From positions 9,263 to 73,262 of the forward strand of contig JBNMKZ010000007.1 of NCBI GenBank assembly GCA_050874585.1: 64,000 bases of DNA, in the 5' to 3' direction. The notes beneath the pieces were generated by a model, which saw only the letters and a list, made by a program, of their open reading frames with translations, did not search any database and was not told the DNA's origin. The position numbers and the translations under genes were made by a program. Source of the stretch: UBA1067 sp050874585 (GTDB lineage: Bacteria > Verrucomicrobiota > Kiritimatiellia > RFP12 > UBA1067). Below, in pieces: positions 1-8,191 of this stretch (its first letter is position 1; the number at the start of each line of letters is the position of its first letter).

Positions 1-482
1 TCGTATTCAGTCTTTGCCTGCTGGAGTTGCGTAATGAACGAACGCACTTTGGGGGCCAGATAAGGCTTGAACACCACATCGAACTTGCCACCCATGATGT
101 TCAACTGAAGCGCGACCTGATCACGTATTTTGAACCAGGCGAGGACACCCCCGCCGATAGCCAATAAAGTGATAAAGATAGGTCCCGTAGCTGAGATAAA
201 GTTTGACAGTAGCGCGTAGAAAAACCAAGTTCCAATGGCGACGACCGTACAAACGACAACAGCGATGATGCGTACAATCTTCATGGGTATGTCAATCACG
301 GAATACCCGCCGACCGCGCTCAGAAGAACGTCGACCTGTTCCAGTTGTTTGAGCGTCATATTACCCTGTCGGATGACGCGTAGCACTTGTCCACGCAAAT
401 GCTTATTGGTCAGTGTCAAACTACCGCTTCCCTCCATATCGAGAGTTGCGATGGTTGTTTCTGGTGCCTTTTTTTCACTCAT
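1..482 (-). CDS. Partial two-TM membrane protein (runs off left edge)
   Basis: Reading the minus strand from an ATG at 482 gives an open frame of about 160 codons that continues past the left edge, so the C-terminus is missing. The start has a purine-rich ribosome site (GGAAGGAAAGG) about 10 nt upstream. The protein begins MSEKKAPETTIATL, has a soluble N-terminal part of about 55 residues, and then two hydrophobic segments (roughly residues 57-80 and 84-103, the second containing FITLLAIGGGVLAWF). A further soluble part follows. I do not recognise the family. It is divergent from the sigma factor gene. A likely promoter lies at 721-729, giving a leader of about 230 nt. Function unknown; an inner-membrane protein is the safest description. 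Confidence 0.6.
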   Translation of the reverse strand, partial: MSEKKAPETTIATLDMEGSGSLTLTNKHLRGQVLRVIRQGNMTLKQLEQVDVLLSAVGGYSVIDIPMKIVRIIAVVVCTVVAIGTWFFYALLSNFISATGPIFITLLAIGGGVLAWFKIRDQVALQLNIMGGKFDVVFKPYLAPKVRSFITQLQQAKTEY

Positions 483-720
483 TTTTCTACCTTTCCTTCC
501 CCTCTCAGCTTGTTTCGCTCCGGGAAATGGAGAGGGCACACTTCCCATCGCGGTTTTAAGTGAGGCCCTGAGAAGCCCTGAAGAAACCACGAAAGGAAAT
601 GCGCCCCATAGGACGCACCCCCGAATCGTGACATCTTCAGTAAAATTTCTCAGGTTTCACTTATGCCATCGATGCGTTGGACGCAGCGGCAGACGGATTT
701 CTCCCCGTCTGACGGCGCAA

Positions 721-729
721 AGTATACCA
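721..729 (-). promoter_or_regulatory. Extended -10 promoter, leftward
   Basis: Minus strand reads TGGTATACT, matching the extended -10 consensus seen repeatedly in this window. It would drive the partial membrane protein ending at 482. No convincing -35 box. Confidence 0.45.
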
Positions 730-898
730 TATTTTCACAACTCTGTGCGAAAATCCGCAACTCCACGCCGCGCCGCTGCGCTTCCTTTCGCGGCAGAATC
801 GCTCTCCGACCCCGCCACATAACCAACTCGTCCGCCCCCGCGATTTCTTACGCGAGAAATTGGGCATTTGGATATTTGGCTCACCCGCCCTCAGAAAA

Positions 899-907
899 TG
901 GTATAAT
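899..907 (+). promoter_or_regulatory. Extended -10 promoter of sigma/kinase operon, leaderless spacing
   Basis: The plus strand reads TGGTATAAT with the -10 hexamer at 902-907. The ATG of the sigma gene is at 915, only 7 nt further on, where transcription would be expected to start. This predicts a leaderless mRNA. Confidence 0.6.
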
Positions 908-914
908 TCCTCCC

Positions 915-1532
915 ATGCTTCAGACGACAGAAACCTTGATTGCGGGGCTTGCCGCGAACGACGAGACGCGCTGGGCGCGCTTCTACCGCGACTACGCCCC
1001 GTGGATCGAAAGCACGTTGCTCAAGCACACGCCGCTTTCGCCTTCGGACGTCGAGGACGTCATCCACGAGACGCTGATTGCGCTTATCGCCCTTATGCCC
1101 GCCTATCACCATGACCGCGCGGGAAAGGGCGCGTTCCACTCGCTCGTTCTCCGAATTGCCCAAAACAAGGCCTACGACCTTCTGCGCCGCGAGACACGCG
1201 CACAGAACCACCGGGTCACATTCGTCGCCGATCCCACCGCCGGATCGACGGATGCCGCCGAGCCGCACATCACGCTCGAACTGTCCGACACGGACTGGCG
1301 GCGAGAACTCTGCGCCATGGCCCTCCGTCGAGTTCTCGCCGATCCGACCATCCGATCGTCATCCAAGATCGCCTTCCGCCGCTACGCCATTCTGGGCGAG
1401 CCGGCCGCACGCGTCGCCGCCGACCTCGGAATCTCCGTGAACGCACTCTACCAAATCAAGAACCGTCTGACGGAACGCCTCACCGCCGAAGTGCGTACGC
1501 TCGAAGCCGAGGACGAAGCCGCGCCGCAATGA
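915..1532 (+). CDS. ECF-type RNA polymerase sigma factor
   Basis: The 205-residue protein has the two-domain plan of extracytoplasmic-function sigma factors. An N-terminal sigma-2-like helix set (about residues 15-95, with DVEDVIHETLIALIALMPAY and a following FHSLVLRIAQNKAYDLLRRE segment) should contact core polymerase and the -10 element. A C-terminal sigma-4-like helix-turn-helix lies around residues 150-190 (AARVAADLGISVNALYQIKNRL). The start at 915 is preferred to the in-frame upstream ATG because the promoter -10 ends 7 nt before it. The stop overlaps the next gene, a Ser/Thr kinase, by an ATGA junction, so they are translationally coupled. Such sigma/kinase pairs are known in Planctomycetes and relatives, where the kinase is thought to control the sigma factor. 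The target regulon is unknown. Confidence 0.85.
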   Translation: MLQTTETLIAGLAANDETRWARFYRDYAPWIESTLLKHTPLSPSDVEDVIHETLIALIALMPAYHHDRAGKGAFHSLVLRIAQNKAYDLLRRETRAQNHRVTFVADPTAGSTDAAEPHITLELSDTDWRRELCAMALRRVLADPTIRSSSKIAFRRYAILGEPAARVAADLGISVNALYQIKNRLTERLTAEVRTLEAEDEAAPQ

Positions 1533-2908
1533 ACACCGCCGACATCCAGCACTACCTCACCACGTCCGCCGCCGCTGATGTCTCGGCCGACCTCGCCGCG
1601 TCGATTCTCTGCCCCGGCGACCACATCGGCGGCCTCGTCGCGATTGCTCAGGTAGGGCGCGGCGCAACCGGCGACGTCTGGCGCGTTCACGACGAGGCAT
1701 CGGGACAAGATCTCGCACTCAAGATATTCCGCCCGCGCGGCGGCGTTCCACCCGAACGGGTACGCGAACGCTTCTGTGCCGAGGCCCGTCTACTGAGCTC
1801 CCTTCGCCATCCCAACCTCATGCGCGTGTTCGCATCCGGCTCGTTTCGCGGCGCACCCTACTTCACGATGGAACTGCTGCGACCGCTGTCCGAAAGAATG
1901 TCCGCCCGCGCCATTGCCGCTCTGGGACGAGACCTCTGCCGCGCACTCACCTTTCTCCACGCGCACGGCATCGTCCATCGCGACCTCAAGCCGGACAATG
2001 TGCTGGTCGCGCCAGACGGACGCTACGTCCTCGCCGACCTTGGCATCGCCCATCTCTCAGACGATGCGCTCGCCGGATTCGTCCTCGGACTCGGACGCGG
2101 CAACCCGACGCTCATGGGCGGAACCGATCATGCGCTCGGCACGCCCGGCTTCGCCGCGCCGGAGCAGATGCAGGGGAAAGCCGTATCGCCCGCCGCCGAC
2201 ATCCACGCCCTCGGCGTGCTTTTCGACAATCTCTTCGACGGACATCCGCCCTTTGCCTGGCGCATCCTCATTCGGCAAATGACCAGCTCGCTACCAGCGC
2301 TACGAAGTCGCTCGCTTGCCGCCGTCCGACGTGCACTCCTCCTACTCGGCATCCTTTCGCCGACCCGGGCGTGGACGGCTGCCGCCCTGTCTCTCGCTCT
2401 TATCGCCGGGGTCATCTTCTACTGCCGTCCGAAATGGGAGGACTTGACACCGGACGATCGCGAAGCCGACACAATCAAGATGGACGGCATGGAGCACGAA
2501 CTTTACGGGACACGGATTTTCTTGCGGCCTGGCGGACGCTATACATACACGGAAGATCTCATTTGGTTCCCAGATTGGTGCTACGACAGAAAGACCGATA
2601 CGGTGCGGTATGTGCGCAGACCTCTTGTTGTCTCTGGTCCGGGCACGTTAAAACTGTCGCAGATTGTGGGATACGATGTCTATCTTGTCTCCAACGCTAC
2701 ATTGGTCACATCAGGAATCGTATCGACGAACACATATTCGATGCGCACAATGCTGATAAACGAATACCCGGCAGGGGAAAGTCCGAAGGATGCCAATGGC
2801 CTTTCCCTGCTGCTTCCCGCCTACCACGTCGAGTCCGGTTCGCGCGTCGTCTTCACCGACAACCCCGACTATCCCCAAGATCTCATTCAACCGTATCCCG
2901 GTAAATAG
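1529..2908 (+). CDS. Membrane-anchored Ser/Thr protein kinase (Hanks type)
   Basis: 459 residues. The kinase domain occupies about residues 30-235: glycine loop VGRGATGDVW, invariant lysine in LALKIFR, catalytic loop HRDLKPDNV, a DLG in place of the usual DFG metal-binding triad, and the activation/APE-like segment GTPGFAAPEQ. One transmembrane helix lies near residues 280-300 (AAALSLALIAGVIFYC). After it comes a C-terminal domain of about 160 residues on the other side of the membrane, with no family I recognise, plausibly a sensor. The start codon overlaps the sigma factor stop (ATGA). A working model is that the outer domain senses an envelope or environmental cue and the kinase phosphorylates the sigma factor. 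Kinase assignment is secure; the signal and target are inference. Confidence 0.88.
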   Translation: MNTADIQHYLTTSAAADVSADLAASILCPGDHIGGLVAIAQVGRGATGDVWRVHDEASGQDLALKIFRPRGGVPPERVRERFCAEARLLSSLRHPNLMRVFASGSFRGAPYFTMELLRPLSERMSARAIAALGRDLCRALTFLHAHGIVHRDLKPDNVLVAPDGRYVLADLGIAHLSDDALAGFVLGLGRGNPTLMGGTDHALGTPGFAAPEQMQGKAVSPAADIHALGVLFDNLFDGHPPFAWRILIRQMTSSLPALRSRSLAAVRRALLLLGILSPTRAWTAAALSLALIAGVIFYCRPKWEDLTPDDREADTIKMDGMEHELYGTRIFLRPGGRYTYTEDLIWFPDWCYDRKTDTVRYVRRPLVVSGPGTLKLSQIVGYDVYLVSNATLVTSGIVSTNTYSMRTMLINEYPAGESPKDANGLSLLLPAYHVESGSRVVFTDNPDYPQDLIQPYPGK

Positions 2909-2996
2909 TATGCTTCGGCGGCTCTGTGAGCGGTCGCGTCGTTCAGCCGGCCCAAAGGCAAGTATGTATTCCGTAACTGTTCCCCTTGCGGCAGAT

Positions 2997-3084
2997 TTCT
3001 GATGCCCGTCGGACGGAATTCTGATGCCCATCAGAAAAGTTTCTGATGCCCGTCGGAAAAAATTCTGATAGGCATCAGACGGCC
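2997..3084. repeat. Four tandem 22-bp units carrying palindrome CTGATGCCCATCAG
   Basis: Four consecutive units begin at 2997, 3019, 3041 and 3063, an exact 22-bp period. Each starts TTCTGAT and carries a perfect or near-perfect palindrome of the form CTGATG-CC-CATCAG. The array sits between the convergent 3' ends of the kinase and nadE. The 22-bp pitch is about two DNA turns, so all palindromes face the same side, as in a multi-site operator; as RNA each unit would be a small hairpin. Confidence 0.8.
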
Positions 3085-3134
3085 CTATGCCCCGCATCGG
3101 GACGGAACCGGACCGAGGTAACGCTTTTGCGCCG

Positions 3135-3228
3135 TGCCCATCAGACGAAGACTTACTCCTGAGTAAATCAAAACTTACTGCCGAGTAAGTCTAAAGTTAC
3201 TCGGCAGTAAGTTTCCTTCCGATGGGCA
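3135..3228. repeat. Structured intergenic element, copy 1 (three TTACT-N4-AGTAA sites, 22-bp pitch)
   Basis: The element is bounded by imperfect inverted ends (TGCCCATC at 3135, GATGGGCA at 3221-3228). Inside are three TTACT-N4-AGTAA palindromes starting at 3153, 3175 and 3197, exactly 22 bp apart. Sites 2 and 3 are perfect reverse complements (AACTTACTGCCGAGTAA and its complement around an 8-nt loop, GTCTAAAG). A 10-bp AGACTTACTC/GAGTAAGTCT pairing offers an alternative fold between sites 1 and 2. A diverged second copy at 45866-45960 keeps both pairings. Confidence 0.8.
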
Positions 3229-3394
3229 TCAGCCTGCCGGGAGATGCCGAGGCCCCACCGCCGGGATGCGCAGGAATGCCCCTTCCGCTCACCTTCTCGC
3301 ACAAAATCATCGCAAATCAGACGAAAAGGTGACGCTTTTATGAGAAATCGCAAGACGGCAAGGAAAATCCGAGAAATGCGTACGCCGCAGCCCG

Positions 3395-5224
3395 TCAAGT
3401 GAGCGGCGGCGGCGGAATATCCGCCGGCATCCGCCAGTCCGCACGCGGCGAAAGTGAAAGCGTAATCTTTGGTCCGTCCGGCACACAGTTGCGCTTGTAC
3501 TGCGCGGCGAAAAAGCGACGAATGAACGTGTCTCGCGTCCGCTTGATGACATCGTCCGCATAAACGCCCCGGAAGGCAATTGCCGCAAGGTCGAGCAGTT
3601 TTGCCGATGAGGCCCCTTCGGCGAGAAAGTGGTAAAGGAAAAAGTCATGGAGCGGATACGGCCCAAGGCGCGACTCCGAATCGTTGGCCACCGCACCCGG
3701 CACCAATTCGGGTGTAATCGGCGCGGAAGCAATCCCAACAAGAAGGGACTTCAGCGGTTCCGCCGCGCTCTCTGCGAGTCCGCGCAAGGCCCCGAGCACC
3801 ATTGTCTTCGGAATGGACGCGTTCATTTGGTACATGCTCATGTGATCGCCATTGTAGGTATTCCACCCGAGGGCGATTTCCGAAAGGTCGCCTGTTCCGA
3901 CGACGAGCGCGCCCTCCATGTTGGCGACATCCATGAGCACTTGTGTCCGCTCCCGTGCCTGCACGTTCTCATAGGCAATGTCGTGCACCGATTCCGCATG
4001 TCCAATATCCGACAAGTGGCGGCGGCACGACTCCCTGATGTCGATGACCCGAACGGTGGCACCGACCGACTCGGAAAGCCGCACGGCAGCCGTCTGCGTC
4101 CGATCGGTCGAACCAAAGCCCGGCATGACAACGGCCACCAAGTTCGTCGGCGGCAGTTCCGCACGGCGCAAGGCTTCTGCCGCGCCCATCAGGGCGAGTG
4201 CCGAATCCGCTCCACCCGAGACACCGATGACAAGTTTTTGCGCATGGGCACTCTGCAACCGCCGCGCCAGAGCCACGGACTGGATTTCAAGAATGGCCTT
4301 CGGCCACTGAGCCTCCCCATAGGCATCCTCAAACGGCATCCGCGAAACCGACTCGGGCTGCGCCGTCGGCACTGGCACCTCGAATGGAACAACCACCGGC
4401 GGGCGAGCCGTGCAACGGACCTCGCCATCCGATGAGTCCCCCAACCGACGATAGCGAAGTGCCGCGAGATCGACCACGGCTTCGGCGCGGGCCGCGTCCC
4501 CATGAAAACGCGGCAGCTGTGAGACGATTCGCCCATCGGTGGCAATCAGCGAGGCTCCTCCGAAAACGGCATCCGAGCAGGACTCGCCCGTTCCCGCACA
4601 CGCCATTGCATACACGCACCCAAGGCGGGCACTCTGATGACTCGCCATCTCACGTCGCCGCAACGCCTTGCCAAGGAAATCCGTACTCGCCGAAAGGTTG
4701 AAGACGACATCCACACCGGCCGTCGCCATCACCGAACTGGGTGGCACCGGCGACCATGCGTCTTCGCAAATCTCAACGCCGAACCGAAACGCACCAATGT
4801 CAAAAACCTGGACGGACTCATCAAGCGGTGCGGGTGCGAACTGCCGCTTCTCATAATACTCCGCATAATTCGGCAGGATGTGCTTGCGCACGAGCCCCCT
4901 CACGCATCCGCCGCTGACGACGGCGGCGGCATTGTGGAGGACGCCGCCCTCACGCACGGGGAGTCCGACGATGCAGACAATCGGCAGGTCGGCGGTCTCC
5001 TTCACTATCCGCTCCAACCCGCCCTTCGCGCCGTCTAACAGTTCATCCCGATAGAACAGGTCGCCACACGTATAACCCGTGAGCGCGAGTTCAGGGAAGA
5101 CAATCGCCGCGACGCCATCCCGTGCCGCCGCACGCGTCATTGCGACGATTTCCTCCGCATTGCGGAGCGGATTCCCCAAGGCAAGTCTCGGCGTTGCCGC
5201 CGCAATCTTAAAGAAGTCCTTCAT
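3395..5224 (-). CDS. nadE: Glutamine-dependent NAD+ synthetase
   Basis: Makes NAD+ by amidating nicotinic acid adenine dinucleotide with ATP, using ammonia from glutamine. The 609-residue protein has the two expected domains. The N-terminal nitrilase-type glutaminase (about 1-270) has Glu in VFPELALTGYTCGD, Lys in RKHILPNY and Cys in GVEICEDAW. The C-terminal synthetase has the pyrophosphatase loop GVSGGADSALAL and the conserved GTGDLSEIALGWNTYNGDHM segment. The ATG at 5224 was chosen because it begins the conserved domain and sits 1 nt after the upstream gene's stop; the frame is open further upstream but that overlaps the neighbouring gene. It is the last gene of the kdsA-to-nadE operon. 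Length is normal for the bacterial glutamine-dependent form. Cytoplasmic. Confidence 0.93.
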   Translation of the reverse strand: MKDFFKIAAATPRLALGNPLRNAEEIVAMTRAAARDGVAAIVFPELALTGYTCGDLFYRDELLDGAKGGLERIVKETADLPIVCIVGLPVREGGVLHNAAAVVSGGCVRGLVRKHILPNYAEYYEKRQFAPAPLDESVQVFDIGAFRFGVEICEDAWSPVPPSSVMATAGVDVVFNLSASTDFLGKALRRREMASHQSARLGCVYAMACAGTGESCSDAVFGGASLIATDGRIVSQLPRFHGDAARAEAVVDLAALRYRRLGDSSDGEVRCTARPPVVVPFEVPVPTAQPESVSRMPFEDAYGEAQWPKAILEIQSVALARRLQSAHAQKLVIGVSGGADSALALMGAAEALRRAELPPTNLVAVVMPGFGSTDRTQTAAVRLSESVGATVRVIDIRESCRRHLSDIGHAESVHDIAYENVQARERTQVLMDVANMEGALVVGTGDLSEIALGWNTYNGDHMSMYQMNASIPKTMVLGALRGLAESAAEPLKSLLVGIASAPITPELVPGAVANDSESRLGPYPLHDFFLYHFLAEGASSAKLLDLAAIAFRGVYADDVIKRTRDTFIRRFFAAQYKRNCVPDGPKITLSLSPRADWRMPADIPPPPLT

Positions 5225-5225
5225 T

Positions 5226-6128
5226 TCACAAGCCCTCGTCAACAAAGCCCTTGAAATCATCCGACAGCCTGACGACACCCGCCGACGCGGAAAAGCCCGC
5301 GCCGAAGCCCGCAATCAGGACCCGTCGACCGGGGCTTCCCTTCGCCGCCAATGCCAGCGCGACGGAACAGGAACCCGGGTTCGCGTACGCAGCACCACAG
5401 ATCAGAAGCCGGTCCTCCCATTTCAACGCACGGGACAACTGGCGAACCATATAAAGATTGGCCTGATGAGGCACGAAGTCCTCAAACGGAGTCTCGGCGA
5501 ACGGCCGAAGGAACTTCACCACATCCGTCGCCACGAAGGCAAACACCTTGAAGCCATCCATTCGAATCGGCCCCGCTGCCGGGCATGTCAACGCATCCGA
5601 TGCGTGGGAGAGGAAGTCGAACCGACTGTTCACCCCGTGTCCAGAAGAGACAAGCGTCGCTGTCGCGGCATCCGAGAAGAGTTCTCCCGTGCCACGCGCC
5701 GACTCGCCCGACAGGCGCGACTGAATGTCACCATCCACGACAAGGATTTTTCGGCCCGTATCCGCCGCGAGCCGCCCGGCCAAGTAGACGGCGTAAGGAT
5801 AGGCACTGCAGGCCATCTGCACGTCAAACGCAACGACATTCGGTCCAAGGCCCAAAGCCGTCGCGATCCGCACGGCGAGCGAGGGGAAGCGTTCCTCTGC
5901 GGAGAATGTCGCAACAATGACACCACCCCAGGGTTCCTCATCCGCCTCCCGGAGAGGATGCGCCGCACGGAGCATCAAGTCGACGAGCGACTCGCCGGAG
6001 ACGATTCGCCGCGACGGAAAGCCCGTCGCCTCAATGACTTCCGGGCCGACGGTCACCGCATTGTCAACGACCGTCCCACCGACCGCCGCAGATACGCCTT
6101 CCAGCACGACCTCGGGACACTCAATCAT
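5226..6128 (-). CDS. FabH-like beta-ketoacyl-ACP synthase III homologue
   Basis: 300 residues with the thiolase fold hallmarks of ketoacyl-ACP synthase III: active-site Cys in QMACSAYPYA (about 107), His in PHQANLYM (about 222) and Asn in AYANPGSCS (about 253), plus a C-terminal GFGAGFSASAG motif. The Cys-His-Asn triad is complete, so it should condense an acyl-CoA with malonyl-ACP or a related donor. A canonical fabH lies elsewhere in the window (37860-38885) beside fabF and fabZ, so this divergent copy may serve a specialised acyl chain or another thiolase-type reaction. It overlaps ptsI by ATGA upstream and abuts nadE downstream, so its expression follows the PTS/LPS operon. Confidence 0.8.
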   Translation of the reverse strand: MIECPEVVLEGVSAAVGGTVVDNAVTVGPEVIEATGFPSRRIVSGESLVDLMLRAAHPLREADEEPWGGVIVATFSAEERFPSLAVRIATALGLGPNVVAFDVQMACSAYPYAVYLAGRLAADTGRKILVVDGDIQSRLSGESARGTGELFSDAATATLVSSGHGVNSRFDFLSHASDALTCPAAGPIRMDGFKVFAFVATDVVKFLRPFAETPFEDFVPHQANLYMVRQLSRALKWEDRLLICGAAYANPGSCSVALALAAKGSPGRRVLIAGFGAGFSASAGVVRLSDDFKGFVDEGL

Positions 6129-7912
6129 ATCAGCAAGTCGTCAAAGTCGGGGATTCGCGCCGTCAGCCACTTCCGGCAGGCGGCGAAGATTTCCTGCGCG
6201 GGGCGATCCGCATCCATCCCCAGCGCAAACGCCGCGTATCCCGCGAGGTCGGCCCTGGTCAGACGACGGAGAATGTTCGAGATGACGGGAATGTAGGTCG
6301 CCGACATCGACAGGACGTCAACGCCCATCGCCACCCATAGCACCCCCACCACAGGATCCGACGCACTTTCGCCGCAGACCGAGACGGGGATGCCGTTCTT
6401 ACGCGCCGCCGCAATCGTGCGCCGAATCAACTCAAGGATGGCTGGGTTCAGCGGCTGGTAGAGGTTGGCAACGGCCTCGTTGCCGCGATCGGCCGCCATG
6501 ACATACTGGACGAGGTCGTTCGTCCCAATGGAGAAGAAATCAACATGCCGCGCCAAGGCATCCGCATTGATGGCCGCCGCAGGAACCTCAATCATCGCCC
6601 CAATGGCGACATTTCGGTCATAGGCAATGCCCTCCGCATCCAGCTCACGCTTCACCTTCTCAACCTGCACGGCCGCCTCGCGAAGTTCCTCAATGCAACT
6701 GACCATCGGATACATGATCTTCGTGCGACCAAAGGCTGAAGCCCGCAGAATGGCACGGAGCTGAGTCCGAAAGACATCAATGTGCGAAAGCGAGTAGCGG
6801 ATTGAGCGGTTGCCAAGGAATGGGTTCGCCTCCTTCACCGAAAGGCCGCGCACCGTCTTATCACCGCCGATGTCGAGCGTCCGAATGGTCACCGACCCAC
6901 GATTCCAAAGGGTCGCGGCGAACTTGACGGCATCGCGATAGGCCTCGAACTGCTCCTGCTCGGTCGGCTCGCGCTCGCCGTTGAGCCAAAGGTACTCACT
7001 GCGGTAGAGGCCAATGCCCCGCGCACCGAAAGGCTGAACGCTGGCAATGGGTACGCCCGGGTGGACATTGGCGTAAATCAGGACCTCGCTTCCGTCGGCG
7101 AGCCGCCCCGCACAGGACCCGTCCACCGCCGCCTCGGAATGCTCCTTCTGCCGCTTGATGAGAAGTTCAAAGTCGGCGAGCGTCTGCTCGTCGGGGTCGA
7201 CGGTCACCGCCCCGTTGGTCCCGTCGAGAAGAATCGTCCCGCCAGGGCTCACGCGTTCAGTGATGTCCCCAAGTCCCGTAACGGCGGGAATGCCCATCGC
7301 TCGGGCAAGCAGGGCCACATGGCTCGTCGTCGAACCGCCGTTCGTCGCAAAGCCAAGAAGATACTCACGCGGCAACTGAACCGTTTCAGACGGCGTCAAA
7401 TCGTCCGCAACAACAATCGAGGGAACCTTCAGTTCGCTCCACGGACCCGGCGACGAACCCGAGAACGCCTTCAACAGACGACGCTCCACATCGTCAAGGT
7501 CGCGGACGCGTTCGCGGAAATACGGGTCATTCATCCGCGCAAACCGTTCACGGTAATTCGCCGCCGTGGCCTTGACGGCCGCCTCGGCATTGACATGGTC
7601 AATGGCAATGCGGCGCTCATTCTCCGCCGCAATCATCGGATCCTCAAGTATCATCAGGTGACATTCGAAGACCCGAACATCCTCACGCCCCGCCCGCTCA
7701 CGAAGCGCCGCGACAATGCCCTCCAGATCGCGCTTGACGCTCGCCACGGCCCGCTTCAGGCGCTGGAGCTCATCGCCTTCTCGACCGAGTTCGACGACAT
7801 ACTCGGGGACGGGAATCTCCTCCCCGCTCCGATAGAGGAAGACTGGACCCGCTGCGAAGCCACGCGCCGTCGCCAGGCCTGCAACGGTCATCATGGTCGG
7901 CTTATTGCTCAT
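6125..7912 (-). CDS. ptsI: PTS Enzyme I (phosphoenolpyruvate-protein phosphotransferase)
   Basis: Transfers phosphate from PEP to a histidine of HPr. The 595-residue chain has the N-terminal HPr-binding region, the phosphohistidine motif GGSTTSHVALLARAMGIPAV with its active His, and the PEP-binding barrel, including ALDIGGDK-like residues (RTLDIGGDKTVRG), YPMVSCIEE, GAMIEVPAA, DFFSIGTNDLVQY and VCGESASDP. The ATG at 7912 (MSNKPTMM) overlaps the end of ptsH by 11 nt and fits the family's N-terminus; the longer open frame would overlap ptsH further. No sugar-specific EII genes lie in the window, so together with hprK this looks like a PTS with mainly regulatory output, although EIIs may be elsewhere. 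Confidence 0.93.
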   Translation of the reverse strand: MSNKPTMMTVAGLATARGFAAGPVFLYRSGEEIPVPEYVVELGREGDELQRLKRAVASVKRDLEGIVAALRERAGREDVRVFECHLMILEDPMIAAENERRIAIDHVNAEAAVKATAANYRERFARMNDPYFRERVRDLDDVERRLLKAFSGSSPGPWSELKVPSIVVADDLTPSETVQLPREYLLGFATNGGSTTSHVALLARAMGIPAVTGLGDITERVSPGGTILLDGTNGAVTVDPDEQTLADFELLIKRQKEHSEAAVDGSCAGRLADGSEVLIYANVHPGVPIASVQPFGARGIGLYRSEYLWLNGEREPTEQEQFEAYRDAVKFAATLWNRGSVTIRTLDIGGDKTVRGLSVKEANPFLGNRSIRYSLSHIDVFRTQLRAILRASAFGRTKIMYPMVSCIEELREAAVQVEKVKRELDAEGIAYDRNVAIGAMIEVPAAAINADALARHVDFFSIGTNDLVQYVMAADRGNEAVANLYQPLNPAILELIRRTIAAARKNGIPVSVCGESASDPVVGVLWVAMGVDVLSMSATYIPVISNILRRLTRADLAGYAAFALGMDADRPAQEIFAACRKWLTARIPDFDDLLI

Positions 7913-8186
7913 CAGGTATATCGAACTTGCGCCCAACAAGCGCCTCCAGCTCGTCAAGGGCCTCCTGGGCCTGCGGTCCGGATGCCGTCACCTTCAGGAC
8001 GGCACCATGTCCCGCCTCAAGCGTCATCAACGCCATGATCGACTTGCCCGACACGACCGTGCCGTCCTTTTCGACCTCAATGTCCGCATCATAGCGGCTG
8101 GCAGTCTTTGCGAAAAGCCCCGCCGGACGGACATGCATTCCGTAGCGGTTAGCGAGCGTCAGTGTTTTCGTGAGTTTCTCTGCCAT
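7902..8186 (-). CDS. ptsH: Phosphocarrier protein HPr
   Basis: 94 residues. The active-site histidine is in GMHVRPAGLFAK (about residue 18), the acceptor for Enzyme I. The regulatory serine site is in VSGKSIMALMTL (about residue 48), the acceptor for HPr kinase, whose gene lies 5 bp upstream. Both sites are intact, so the protein can be phosphorylated on His and Ser as in Firmicutes and many PVC or proteobacterial species with HprK. Gene order hprK-ptsH-ptsI with tight spacing supports one functional unit. Confidence 0.95.
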   Translation of the reverse strand: MAEKLTKTLTLANRYGMHVRPAGLFAKTASRYDADIEVEKDGTVVSGKSIMALMTLEAGHGAVLKVTASGPQAQEALDELEALVGRKFDIPDEQ

Positions 8187-8191
8187 TCCGT

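Larger units (their letters stand above)
483..914. other. Divergent intergenic region between membrane protein and sigma operon
   Basis: No convincing gene. It holds a leftward extended -10 box (721-729), a hairpin just downstream of it on that transcript (CAGACGG/CCGTCTG arms near 690-711), and the rightward promoter of the sigma gene at 902-907. The long leftward leader could carry regulation, but I recognise no known riboswitch. Confidence 0.4.

Noticed and set aside
3411..3440. ATATCCGCC followed by GGCATCCGCC, similar to the tandem operator
   Set aside because: Lies inside the nadE coding end, is less exact, and has no promoter behind it; likely chance in GC-rich sequence.
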